Positions 14,501 through 26,900 of a stretch of 64,000 nucleotides of DNA are shown here, piece after piece (the first letter of the stretch is position 1; each line of letters begins with the position of its first letter). The stretch is from Steinernema hermaphroditum (lineage: Eukaryota > Nematoda > Chromadorea > Rhabditida > Steinernematidae): NCBI GenBank assembly GCA_030435675.1, contig CM059622.1:5766001-5830000 (forward strand), given 5' to 3'. The notes below the pieces were generated by a model. The model was not told the DNA's origin. It saw nothing but the letters and a program-made list of their open reading frames with translations, and made no database searches. A program made the position numbers and the translations under genes.

Positions 14501-17500
14501 ATGTTCTGCGAGGTGTCAGGATTGGTGCTCCTGGGCCTCGCCTCGATCTCCCACCAGAGCGTCTTTCACTTCATCTGCTTCCTGCTCTTCCTTGTGCTCA
14601 CCACCGCCGCCGCCTTCCATGTGTTCGTCGTGCCATCGCCGAAAGCCCTCAACGTGATCATCGGAGTCGTCTTCTCCCGATTGGTACTTCTCCTCGCCTA
14701 CCAGATTCGTCCTCTCAGGGTGCTTTTCAATGTAATTCTTGCCCGGTGAGTTGGTTTGCTTGCCTGTGTTTTAGTTGGCCTTTCAATTTCAGATCTCTCG
14801 GGCTGACACATCTCATTTGCGACACTCACGACCATAACTGCACTCTCGAGTTCTGGAGCGCCTACATTGGAGTGATCGCGGAAGCGCTGCTCCTCGGAGT
14901 GCTCATCCGGTGCCGACTGGAGCCGAACCGGCGTCGTCTGGAGTCGGTGCTCCTCCCGCGGAGTTTCCGCCATGTTTACGTGCTCACTCCGGTCTCCGTC
15001 ATCGCCTGGGCAATCATCTTCCCGTCCTGGCTTAGCTTTCTGTGGCTCATCGTCTCCTGGCTCATCTTTTCGCTCATCGGCGAACGAAGGCACCGAATCA
15101 GAGTTGCTCCGTTGGTCATCAGCTTCGCCGCGGCGCTTCTGGTCATACAGTACCTCTGCTGTCTGGTGGATCTGCCCGCCGAACCGTGGGATCGTATAGG
15201 ACTGCATAAGACGCGCAGAGGAGCTGCATTTGTTTCTTTGGCCTCCAAGGTTTGATTCACATCCATTTTATTCCTGAACGGTGTGTGTTCAGGTGTTGCT
15301 GAGCATTCCGTTCTTCTTGACCCGGTACTGCGATGGCCTGGACTTCAGCACCCATCTTCCGACGGAAAATCAAAATCCGAATCCAAACGGAAATCTGCAA
15401 ACTGTCGCTTCTGACCCTTCACTGGCACGGACGCCGTTCATCGACAGCGGAAAGTGGGACTGGGCAACGCCTTTCGTGTGCCTCTTTGCCTGCATCCTCT
15501 ACGTGTGCTTCTACTACTTGTACCTATTAATCTACACGCAGTGGACAAGCTTCAGCCCCGAGCAGTGGGTTTCCAGTGAAGCGCGCAAGCTCGTAGGGGA
15601 ATTATGGCTGCCCACCCTCTTCATCGTTCTCATCATTTTCATTCACTTGAAGCGACTCGTCGAAGTGCCATTCGAAAGTGTTTTCGTCCGAAGAAGACAT
15701 TCCTTCTGTAGGTCACCCTCTTTGTTCAATGCTAACCCGCTGCTTTAGGGCTTATCCACTTCCTCCACATCCACTACCCTTGGATTTTGGCCCTCGGGCT
15801 CTGCATCTTCGCCGTGTACAACGTCTCCATCTGCGGCATCGTAGTGATGATTCTCGCTCTGGTTATGGCTGTTGGGAATGAAGGCTCTTTTGTGAACTTC
15901 TTTTCCTGTGTGCTGCTCTCCTCTATCTGGCTGGTCTCCTACCTCTTCTTGCGCCTGAAGATCCCAGCCGTCGACTACACGGCTAACTGCACCGTTGCTC
16001 GAGAATCGGCGATTCTCTTCGACGAGAACCTCTTCAAGTGGATCGGATTCCTCCCACATCAACCGGTGCCGATCATCGTTCTTCTCTTTTTCCTGTCTTT
16101 CCGCTCGTCTCTCTCCTTGTGCGCTTCGGATTTTCTAGAAAACGTCAACCGCCAGTCCGCCGAGAAGGTTTGTTCTTACAGAAGATAGTGTTTTACTGGA
16201 AGAGAACTCTTCAGAATGTTCAGTCGATGCTGAAGTTCCTGCTGAAGTACGGTCTGCACAAATTTGGAGTCGAGTTGTGTCTCATCTACGGCGTCATCAT
16301 CGCCTGGAACCACGCGAACTTTATCGGACTCTTCCACATCATCGCCATCTGCGGAATCCGCATGATGCCCCGAAAGATCCAGAAGCAGCTGTGGAGCACC
16401 TTCGCCAAGTGCCTTGTTATCATCGTGCTTCTTGAGTATGTTTCCGCGATATCGCTTCCGGATCAGGTTAGAACTGGTGTTCACAGCTACCGTAATCCAT
16501 ACATGTTTCAGTTTGTCATCTGTACTCGCTATCCGTGGCACGACTGGACCTTCTCCCAGATCCGATGGTTCATTTTGCCGATGAGGCTGCAGTCCTCTCC
16601 GATCATCATCGCCGATTTCATCTTCCTGCTGTTTGTCTTCCGGCAGAACGAGATATTCTCTCGGCCAGCTGACCACCCGGGAGGCGACAACACACCGATG
16701 ACGGAGATCGTCTCGAAGGCCTTTGCCAACCATGTCGAGATCCCGCCTATGTACGAGGACTTCATATCAAGGAAGACGAGCTTCATCTCCTATCTTCACT
16801 CGGCCGTCTTCCTCTACTGCCACTGGCTCACTCTGATCGTCGTCCTGGTAGCCGGCATCGACGGTGGCTCCGTCTTCGCCTTCGGCTACCTCATGGCGGC
16901 TTTCACTATTCTCTGGAAGGGCACGGATCTCTACTCGACTAACTCCTTCGCGTTGGCGATGAAGCCCTGGAAGTGCTTGATCGTCTACAACCTCGTCGTC
17001 CTCTTCATCAAGATGCTCTACATCGTACGTTTCTGTACCAGAGTAGTTGTTACTGTACGATATTTTAGAATACGGTATGCCAGTTCGGTCAAACTCTTCC
17101 GTGTTGGATGTCGAAGATTCTCAACATATACTGCCAAGGCTCTGGAGAAGTGATTTCCGACATATCCACCTGCGCGGCGTCACCCACCTCCGTGGTCTAC
17201 GATATCGTCTGCTTCGTCTTCCTCCTTCTGCAGCAGCGCATCTTTAACTCATGGTACTTCCAGCACGTCATCATGGACTACCGAGCAGATCGCATTCTCG
17301 GCTCACGGTACCGTAATTCCACTTGACGTGGTAGTTAGATTATTGGTTTCAGAGGTGCGGAGATTCTGCTTGAGATGGAAGAGCGCGAAGGTCGCCGAAA
17401 CGAGCGCCGTCTTCACTCGAACATCCACATGATCGAGATGATGGTCGAGGAGGAGGACCGCCTACGCGACTCCAACTTGACGTTCCCGCGGACCCACGAG

Positions 17501-20500
17501 GAGCTGAAACGCTCTGGTTACTACTACATGATGAGCGAGCGCTTCTTTCCGAAGTGCTACGGTGGCGAAAAGGAGCGCTTGCCGATGCATTCCACGTGCA
17601 GCCGCGACGAACCCATCGCCGTTGAGAGTATTACGGTGGAAATTGACGAGGGCGATTCGAGTCAGAACGCGAGGGACGTGGTCACCGACGAAACGATGGC
17701 CGAGAAGACCAAGGAAGTGCTGCAGAGCATCAAAGTGACCGTTGGCCATTTGTGTCAACTCATCAACAACCCCGAGTGGCTCTTCAGGACGTCGAAGGGA
17801 CACGCCTTCATCGCCCACGTCCTGGAAAACGACAAGAACTTCCTGAAGGGAAACTTCGCTCATGTACGATGGATGCTCTCCTTCTTTCCGCTTTACTCGA
17901 CTATTTCAGAGACTTCTCTGCGCCGATTCACGCGAGAAACTCAGAGTGTTGCGCTACGAGCTGGACAGGTCGGTGTGCAATTCACGAGGAGATATGTCTT
18001 CTGAGGCGCTGTGGGAAGAGGCAATCGACGAGTGGCGCGGACTTCCACCCACTGTCAAGATCATATACAGTACCTCCCACTGGGTCATGGCGCAGTCCGA
18101 GCTGCTTTGCCTAGGCCTCATGCTCATCGTCCACCTTTCGAAGTCGTCGTTCCTTACTCTTCCTTTCCCTGTCATGGTAAGAACACCGGTCAGTGCCTAA
18201 AATTGTGTTCCTATCAGGTCTTCTTCTGGGCCGCTCTTTGCATTCCGCGTCCTCCGAAGGCGTTTTGGATTATCAATCTCATTTATATCCAGCTGGTGAT
18301 CGTTCTTCGGCTCCTCTTCCAACACGAGATCTTCACGGGAGTCGGCGGAGGCCAAGAGCGCTCGGACGGAAGTTATCCTTTCTTTCCCGGAAGGCTTCTC
18401 GGGACTGACCCGGCGGTTGGAGGCACCTACTGGGATCTGGCTTTACTCTCCATGCTCTTCATTCATCGGTACGCGTCTCTTTTAGCTTTATCATCTACTT
18501 CTTGTCTTCAGATACAAGCTCTTCCGGCTAGGGCTGTGGAGCGACGGCTGGATCGTCCGCGAGAGGGAAATCCTAGAAGGCGACCACGTGAATCGCGTGG
18601 ACGTCGAGGCGATCAACTGCAGTGCCTTGGCCAGTGCGACTGCCACCCTGAACGCCTCAGGCGCCACTACTACCGTAGTTAGAAGACCGAAGAAGACGAA
18701 TAAATGGAGCGGCTACTTCTCCTTCAAACCGTTCATTGACAGGATCCTGAAGAAAAAGCCGCCGGCAAACCACGACTGGTACCCCTGGATGGTCGCCTGC
18801 GACGCCATCTGCCTCATCCTCCTGACCATCTTCTACTCTATGATCGGCCAAGGAGGCACCGGAAACGTCCTCGCTGACGTCCAGGCTTCTAGGCTCCCAC
18901 GCTGGTTCGCCTACACTCTCCCGTGTCTCTTCCTGATGATGATCGTCGATCGGTGGCTCTATCTGTCGAAGAAGATCGGGTGCCGCCTCGTTTTCTACGT
19001 CCTTCTTACCGTACTTCTCCATGTGATCATCTTCTACTTACTGCCGAGCATCACTGGCCGTTCGGTCACCTGGAACGTCGTCGCCATGATTCTGTATCTG
19101 GTGAAATCGATTTATCTCTTCATGTGCGCCTGGCACATTCGTAACGGATACCCGAGCGTCACCAATCAGAACATTCTGGCACGGAACTACGGTATTTTGC
19201 GACTTCTTCTGCTCAAGATGTGAGTCTATTTGTTGTTGCCTCTGTATTACGGTAGCTATGTTCAGATATCTCAACATTCCATTCCTCTACGAGCTTCGAA
19301 CTTCCATGGATTGGACTTTCACTTCTACTTCTCTGACTTTTGGAGATTTCATTCGACTGGAGAATTATTTCAACGAGGTTGTGGCACAGAACTGCTGGAT
19401 CACTTTCGATCACTGGTTCGATAGCGTAAGATAACTGCCATTTATCTCTGTCTCATCCCTAACTTTACAGTACTTCCCTACCCGTCGAGGTCGTCCCAGT
19501 CCCATGGCCGGCAAATTCTTCAAAGGCGTTCTCTCTATCCTGGTTCTGATTCTCATCATCCTCGCGCCGATCTTGCTTTTCGCCTTCTTGAATACCTTCG
19601 GAAGTCGTGTTCCACCGTCGCAACTGTCGGTTACCGTATCTCTCCAAGGCTATCCGGTAAGGCTGATATCGATTTAGCCTATGTAGCTGTTCATTTTAGC
19701 CACTTTACCAAATGACCAGCCAACAAAACGATCTCCAACCACTGTCCGAGCACGAAATGAACGACATGTACGAGAAGTTCACTAAGGTTGCAAGTTCCGA
19801 AGCCCGCAGATCAGCCGATGTCTTCCTTAGTGAATACTCGTTCGAAGACGTTTTCCATGCGAACTTCGACCATGACTCCCTCATTCAGTGGACGATTTCG
19901 AATCCAGCCAAAAAGAGGCTCATTAGAGCACTAGAAGACGTCGCCTTTGTGAGTTGAATGTGCCTAGATCTCTGTGTCTGGACAATGAGACACAAGAAAC
20001 ACTGCTTGGTGTCTATCCACTTGTCTAGACACAGAGACAAACAAAAGACAATTAAGTAATTTTTTGAGACAGTCTGGAAAGTGCAATGCTTTCAACTGTC
20101 TTCAAAATTATGCATTTTCTAGACTGTCTGAAGCATTTACTACCCTTTTGGGTACATCTTGCAGGATAATGTGAGAATAAGGGGTCTCATTTCAGCGCCC
20201 TTCTATCATCGTCGAAGTATCTCTTGAGCGCGAATCGCACGGGACAGAGAGCCGAGGTCACAAATTCGTCGCCACTCATGATCTGATGCCAGAAGCGGCT
20301 CGAAACCTGAGTGAAATCATAGGCGGTCGTCAGTCGAAGTTCTTCTTCGACATCGAACTTCCTCAGTACATCATCGCACCACCCCAAGGCGATCTCATCT
20401 CAGCGAATCCTCTATTCAATTACGCCGACAACCGTGAGCTTCTGGGATTCGGTGAACCACCAGTAAACTTTGCATTTAGATCAGAATTTCGCGTTGATGG

Positions 20501-20958
20501 GCACGGAGTGGTCACTCTCCGTCGACGGACACTGGAGTGTAAAGTTCGATACCAAAGTGGTGGTCTTCGTGGACCGCGTGGTGCCGTCCTGGATGAGCCA
20601 CGTCGTGGGTGGAGGAGGCATGGTGGCGATGTACATCGCCGTGGTTCTCGTCGTGGGCAGGTTCACGCGAGAAGTCGTGAAAACGGGTGTCAACAACGCT
20701 ATCGTCGAGAACCTCCCGAATGTAGAAAATGTCCTGCGTTTGTTCCAGGTACGTGGTTATCTTGATTGCGAACGGGTGTACTTTCATGTTGAAAACAACT
20801 TTTGTGATGCTGTCTCTTTTTAGGACATCTACGTAGTACGCGAAAAGCGCCACTTCTACTTGGAATCTCGATTGTACGGCAAACTTCTCTTCCTTTTCCG
20901 ATCTCCAGACACGCTGATTCGATGGTCCCGTTATAGGGTGAAGGTCAAGAACGACTAG
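14501..20958 (+). CDS. pezo-1: Piezo mechanosensitive ion channel, compact form
   Basis: Seventeen exons: 14501-14745, 14793-15249, 15293-15707, 15749-16167, 16215-16466, 16512-17024, 17069-17307, 17353-17863, 17910-18176, 18218-18468, 18512-19219, 19266-19425, 19471-19656, 19700-19948, 20196-20433, 20480-20748, 20824-20958. They join in phase to 1,837 residues of mostly membrane protein. Piezo trimers are stretch-gated cation channels. Diagnostic stretches are [72 protein letters not shown], the anchor/outer-helix [14 protein letters not shown], the extracellular cap (exons 14-16), inner helix [17 protein letters not shown], and the C-terminal DIYVVRE...[13 protein letters not shown]. It is about 600 residues shorter than usual; one N-terminal transmembrane block and several loops seem to be missing. 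Conserved sequence begins within the first 100 residues, so the start is probably right. Confidence 0.94.
19969..20037 (+). repeat. Hairpin A in pezo-1 intron 14
   Basis: Arms 19969-19985 (TCTCTGTGTCTGGACAA) and 20021-20037 (TTGTCTAGACACAGAGA) pair over 17 positions in plus-strand RNA. The one non-Watson-Crick pair is a G:U. An inner stem (AGACACAAG with CTTGGTGTCT, one bulge) leaves an 8 nt loop. The 69 nt foldback has the size and shape of a nematode pre-miRNA but may equally be a tiny foldback element. Confidence 0.7.
20068..20128 (+). repeat. Hairpin B in pezo-1 intron 14
   Basis: Arms GACAGTCTGGAAAGTGCA (20068-20085) and TGCATTTTCTAGACTGTC (20111-20128) pair at all 18 positions in plus-strand RNA, two as G:U wobbles, with a 25 nt loop. 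It starts 30 bp after hairpin A in the same intron. Confidence 0.7.
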
Positions 20959-21149
20959 TCCCTGCTTTCATGATCTCATCTTTTCACTTTTGTAGTGTAT
21001 ACATAGGCCTGTTAATGTTGTTCTCTGTTGTACATAACCCCGCTCACCCTATTCTTGTCAACCTGTGATCGAACCTCGAACCAAAGTCACTGTTTGTGCA
21101 TAATTTATTTATTCCCTTCTATACGGGCTTCGATAAACTATTTGATGAA

Positions 21150-21811
21150 CTATTTGGTGAGAGCACGAGCCTGCGCCAGGAGGCAGACGGAGTCTCCGTT
21201 ATCGGCGGTGAGTTTGTACTGGATCTGGTAAGCGGCGTTGTTCTTCAGGAGGCCGATGATGGCGGCGAACTTGTGGAAGAGGAGCTTCACGGTGATCGAT
21301 TGCGACCCCGTGTTCAGGGGGCACGGGAAACCGTTGGTGCATGCGTCCTGGTTCGATCTGAAATGTCTCTTTTGAGATTTAGATGGTCATCTGTCTTGTC
21401 TGTCTCATTTAGCAGACCAGTAGGCCAGAGGCCAGACAGAGCGGAAACTTACAGAAGTCCGAAGGTGTTGATCTCGGACCAGCCGCAGCCGGTGAAACCG
21501 CCCCACTCCCAGATCTTGACGTCCAAAGTGAGCTTGTTGTAGGCCTGCTTGTTGTTGACGAGGCTCACGGCGATGTTGAGGTCATCGGTCAGCTTAACGG
21601 GGTACTGTAGGCTGCCTAAAAGAGGAACTAGCACCCGGGTAACGGTAGATTGGTTACCATCGGTGTTTACAGGCTTCATGGAGCTGACTGTGACTCCGCT
21701 GACGGAGCCACAAGACCACCAGTTGAAAGCATTCTCTGTGCCGTTGGGGAACTGTTCGCAGCCGAGGGAGAGTGCCAGAAGAGAGGCGAGGAGGGCGTAG
21801 CGGAGGGCCAT
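21150..21811 (-). CDS. Secreted ML-domain (MD-2/NPC2-like) lipid-binding protein
   Basis: Exons 21811-21658, 21615-21453 and 21357-21150 give 174 residues. A signal peptide (MALRYALLASLLALSLG) precedes the mature chain. The small nematode ML family binds lipids or sterols in secretory or endolysosomal compartments. Family features are the paired cysteines (NWWSCGSVSG, CGWSEIN, ACTNGFPCPL), the VNTDGSLQYP strand produced by splicing out a 43 bp intron, and the closing YKLTADNGDSVCL. Without that splice the frame stays open but inserts unfamiliar sequence. It ends within 200 bp of the end of pezo-1, tail to tail. Confidence 0.88.
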
Positions 21812-23067
21812 CTTGGCTCTACTGACGAGCGCCCCAAACCGCGGGCTTTTAAGCCCTCCGAGGGCGCTTATCAGCGCATCAAACGGATGTTTCTGCAAAA
21901 GCTTATCAGGGCGATTCCGTTTTCGGACGGAGAGCCCTGCATCTCATGACACTGTACTCATGGTCATGGTCTTCAGGCGAAGTTCAGGGGATCCCCCGAA
22001 GGAGGAGGCCATCAGGGGAACCCCACACAACTCTGTTGCTAATTGTGTTTACAGGTTCCTAATGCACTCGGCCACTTGGCGGATGTTGTCAGTCGCGTGA
22101 AAGAATGTTTTCGTGATAATTTGTGGTTTTTGATGGGAAGAGGTGTGGCGACACCTAAAAACAGGAAAACCGGAAAAAACCTTTTCCTACCGGAAAAGGA
22201 AACATTCCTTTGAGGCGCTATTCACATAAGTAAAACATTCTTGATACCAAATCTTCGCTTGAAACTGAAAAAAAGCTCAAACTCAAATGGGCGTGCAGTG
22301 ATGGGGATTTTGCTTTTAGCGAGTTCCTGGTTTGAGTGATTTTGTGGGGCCTGTTCCACCTAATCAACCCTAAAAAGCTTCACTCGACAGACGCCTCGGC
22401 GGTATAAATTCTCGCCATCACAAAAATCTTAATGGTCTTACTTGTTCAAATATGTAGATGAGTCCAACTCGATCGCCATCAAAGTTTGACGTGGTCAGTG
22501 CCAGATTTCAACTAATGTTTTAGTGATTTCCTTTACGAGGACTCAGCAAAATATTACATATTATGCCCCTACTTCTTGCGAGAAACTTCTATTTTCAGAT
22601 CTTTCTTACTGCATGTTAGGTGATCAGCGACTACTTGTCTAACCCAATTTCTTAATGACGTCCATCCACGTGGCCGTCAATGTCAAATTGTAATTGTTCT
22701 GCAAACGCGACCTAATTTGACCGAAAAAGTGATGTTCCGTGTTTCAAAACACTAATTCGAACACAAACGGCAGGAATACAAGCACTGGATTGTGCTTAGA
22801 AATATTGGGTTGAGTCATTGAACATTTCGCATAGCGTAAAAATGTATATTTTCGCAATATTTACGTCCTTGATGAAATGGATGGGCGCGTTGTGGACTAC
22901 AGTAAATTCTCACCCTCCACTATGATTGACGACTTGTCCTTTGCATTCCTCTTGATATTGGAGGTCTATTCTGTTCGGATGGCCAATTTTCTGGCAGCTC
23001 GAAATGGCGAAATGCGAACTGATGTAGGGGCTTCCTATGGCATTAATTGTGTGATGAACGGTGACTG
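21812..23067. other. Intergenic region without recognisable gene
   Basis: A/T-rich sequence upstream of the ML gene. No open frame with family-like content was found. A local foldback of CCGGAAAA/TTTTCCGG words occurs at about 22165-22200. It grades into the transposon nest. Confidence 0.4.
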
Positions 23068-23356
23068 CCTTCAACCACCTAGATCGTTAGGTCCTACCTA
23101 CCGAACACACCTATCGCTGTGTTCGTCACACATCGTAACATAAGCTAATCCCAAAAAGACGGAACCGCCAAATCAAGATGTTCTCTTAACTCCAGCGTTT
23201 CCAATAGGTTAAGTACCATAACAGGTGATAGAGACATGCAGCAGGTAGCTATCACTCACAGCTACTAAGCCTACATAGCGACTCCACGAGCTCACTTCTA
23301 GTTTACAGAAACAAAAAAACCTTCAACCACCTAGATCGTTAGGTCCTACCTACCGA
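23068..23356 (+). repeat. 37 bp direct repeat flanking 215 bp, left of the TIR element
   Basis: The 37 bp starting CCTTCAACCACCTAGATCG occurs identically at 23068-23104 and 23320-23356. The second copy ends directly at the left boundary of the TIR element. Its core ACCTA-GATCGT-TAGGT is nearly palindromic. It could be a duplicated integration site or the end of an older insertion. Confidence 0.75.
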
Positions 23357-23704
23357 TTATGTGAGAAAATATCCCTGTGAGAAAATATCCCGCGAGAAAA
23401 TATCCCTGCGAGAAAATATCCCAGCTATGGCAGCAAGTCATACTCATTTCCCTTGCACTTACGCTCTGCTGCTTCTTCGGGTGCTTGATTTTAGCAGTTT
23501 TTTCCTTCTCTTCTGTTGTAGTCACTCTCCACACTTCTGTGATCCACCGAAGCAGGTTTAAACTAAAAATCGGGGTAGAAATGGGGTAAATCGCCTGTAA
23601 AATGAATTCAGAACTCTACAAGTTGGAATTTAAACCTTCAGAAGTACTAGGATATCAGCGAAGCCGTCAAAACAACAGGGCTCGCCCTTCGGGCTCGCAT
23701 TTAA

Positions 23705-23790
23705 TCAATAGGCATAGTCCTAAGCCGGAGCCTAAGCCAAGCCGGGGTTTGCCTAAGCCAAGCTGGGGTTTGCCTAAGCCAAGCCTGGAT
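23705..23790 (+). repeat. AAGCC-rich tandem repeat
   Basis: About three copies of a 21 bp unit, GGGGTTTGCCTAAGCCAAGC plus one base, follow the words GGCTCGCATTTAATCAATAG and GGCATAGTCC. A diverged relative with the same leading words lies at 53653-53735. Confidence 0.7.
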
Positions 23791-23918
23791 GTTAGGCTAA
23801 ACACAAAAATGAATACGGTCTGAATTTGTAGACTGCATTCTGCGAAAATAAGCGGATCCTAGATTATCCATAACGAGAGATGAGATCTTGTGCGGAGCGA
23901 ACGATTGACGGGATCAAT

Positions 23919-26900
23919 AACATAACATAACATAACATTTATTCCGTATCATTGATTTACATCAAGCGGATCCCATTATGTTCAACCATTGGCGCAGTGT
24001 CGTTCTTCTCGCTTGGTTCTGCCACGCTTGTGTCCTCAGCGCTTTTCGGATGTCGTCTCGCCATCTTGTTCTGGGTCGTCCGAGTGGTCTCGAAACGATT
24101 GGCCTCCAGTCAGTCAGGCGTTTCGACCACTTTTCTTCGTCTTCATTTGCGAGTTTCCACGCGTATTTCATCTTTCTCTTCTTTGCAGATTCCGCCACGT
24201 CAGATATCTTCGTCACTCCGCGCAGCCAATCGTTCGTCTTCTTGTCTACGAGACGAACGCCGACCATTCGCCGCTCCATCTTCCGCTGTGCGGTCGCAAG
24301 CCTCTTGCAGGCGGACTTCGTCAGCGCCCACGTCTCCGCTCCGTACAGCATCGCTGGAAGGACGCACATGTTGAACAGGCGCCGCTTCCATCTCATCTCG
24401 ACGGTCGGATTGGTAAGGAACTGCTTGTACTGTTTGAAAACATTCCATCCACTGCAGATTCTTCGGCTCATTTCTTTTCCATGGTCGCGAACAAGCCGGA
24501 CTTCTTGACCCAAGTAGACGAAGGATTCCACACGTTCTACTTCACTTCCGTTCAGCAGGATCGACGTAGGTTCCGTTGACATCAGCTTGGTTTTATTTGC
24601 GTTTATCTTCAGTCCAGCTCGCTGCGATGCTTCGTTCAATTCATCCATCATCTTCTGAAGATCTTCGGCCGTTTCTGCGATGAGTGCGATGTCGTCGGCG
24701 AACCGTAAGTTTGATAGACGGCTTCCGTTGATGTTTATACCGACTTCTTCCCATTGCAGGTGCCGGAAAACATGTTCCAGTGTTGCAGTAAACAGTTTGG
24801 GGCTGATTGTGTCGCCTTGTCGTACTCCGCGTCTGATTTCAATTGGCACAGGTTCGTCGTTGATATTCACCGGCGACGTGGCTTCTTGATATATCTTTTG
24901 CAGGAGCTTGGTAATCTGCCCCGGAACTCCTTGCTGCTGCACTGCGCTCCAAACTGCATTCAGCTCTACAGTGTCGAAAGCCTTTTCGTAATCCACGAAG
25001 ACGATGAAGAGCGGGAGTCGGTATTCTCGCGAACGTTCTACTAGCTGATTGATTGCTTGTAGGTGGTCGATCGTCGAGAAGTTCTTCCGGAAGCCCGCCT
25101 GTTCCACTGGTTGCGCCGCATCCAGTATCCTTTCAATCCGCTTGGTAAGCACTTTTGTGAGTAGCTTGTAGATTGCGGAGAGAAGTGAGATCGGCCGGTA
25201 ATTCTTCAGTTCCAGTGGATCACCTTTCTTGTGGAGCAGAATCGTCGACGAGTCGGCCATCTTCTGCGGGATCGAACAAGTTCGAAGGCACATGTTGAAG
25301 AGCTTCGTTAACCACGGTAACAGCACATGACTTCCTGTTTTCAACATTTCGACTGTAATCTTGTCGATTCCAGGAGCCGTTCCATTCCGCATCGTCTTCA
25401 GAGCTTCTCCGACTTCACTTATCAACAGATCCGGACATTCTTCCTGCGCCTCGTGTTCTTCATATTGAACGTCGACTGTGGAGGAATAAAGCGCTTCGTA
25501 GAATGCTTTTACCGTCCGTTTCAGTTGCGTTGTCGTCGAACACAAGTTGCCGTCGGCGTCACGGAGTCTTGTTAACCTTCTTCTTCCGATTGCAGCTTCT
25601 CTTCTCACATGTCGCAGTCCTCGGTTCCTTCGAATCGCTTCTTCGACAAGCCTTTGGTGGTGTTTCACGAGATCTTTCCTTATCTCCCGCCGAATCAGTT
25701 TGTTGAGTTCGGTAAGGGCGATCCGTTCTGCGGCTGTTGATCTGCGATATTTCAGGTGACGACGTTGTGCGAAGAGTCGCTTCGTTTCTTCTGATAGTCG
25801 CGGCGACTTCTCTTCTGGTTCCCGGGCGAATTCTGCGGCAGACTGGACTTGTGCGACCAGATTTGCGTAATCTTCTGGAGAATCTTGCTGGTTTGCACAT
25901 GGCGTCATGGTGGTGAGTGCCATCCGGAAGAGATCCCGATTTAATCGATATTTCTTCTTCAGCGTCCGATCTTCATGCCGCATCACTTCACGTTTGGGCG
26001 TCTGGATCACTGCACGTACGAGGCGATGGTCCGAACTTGAAATACAAGAGCCAAGGACGGTCGCAGATTGGAACCGAATGAGCCTGGAAGCGAGCACGAA
26101 GTCGATGCAGTTCTTCGTGTGCCCGTTTGGTGAAATCCATGTCCATTTCCTGCCTGGCCTCGCCTTGAAGAATGTGTTGACCGCTCGTAGATGGTTTTCT
26201 TCGCAGAAATCCAGAAGTTGCTGCCCACGGACGTTCCGGTCGCCGTATCCGAAGTTCCCGACTGCTTCTTCGTCATCTTCTTCTTTTCTTCCGATCTTCG
26301 CATTGAAGTCTCCGAGCAGAGCGGGATACACCCGCAATCTTGGCGCGATTGCATCCCGTAAGGTACTGCTAGCACCCCTTTGTCCAGACATACTAGCAGC
26401 CCGTAGCTCTGAACGGAGGGTCTCCAAGAGGCTGTCGTATTCATCTTCTTCATCTTCTTCATCGTCACGCGTGGCTGAGGTTGGTGGTGCATACACGGCG
26501 AACAGGCGTAGTAATTGCCGGCCAAACTTCAGGTCCAGCGCGGAGATTCGTGGCGATACTGGGCGGAAGGCTTCGACGAAGGGCTTCATTCGGCTACTGA
26601 CCAGGAAACCGGTTCCGGAGACATCTTCACTGCTCTCTGGTCCTGCGTGATAGAAGCAGAAGCCAGAGTCACTCAGCTGCAACGATCCAGTTCCTCTCCA
26701 TCGTAGTTCGGTCAGTGCGATGACATCGATGTTGATCCCTTCGAGTTCTTCTTGCAGCTCCAGTAGACGTTCACTTGACGCGAGTCGGCGCACGTTGAGC
26801 GTTCCAATTGAGAGACGGCCAACGTTGGAGGGTTGGAACATACGTGCCCCTGCTGTTCCAAAGCTTCTGGGTCACGGGGTCCGCTGGCAGTGGGGGCTGA

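Noticed and set aside
23360..23425. Regularly spaced identical repeats that might look like a CRISPR array
   Set aside because: The GAGAAAATATCCC units are directly adjacent with no unique spacers, are mirrored in inverse at 27139-27209, and the genome is eukaryotic.
23952..26650. Plus-strand open frames of 100-250 codons
   Set aside because: They are shadows of the minus-strand RTE ORF; none shows an independent family.
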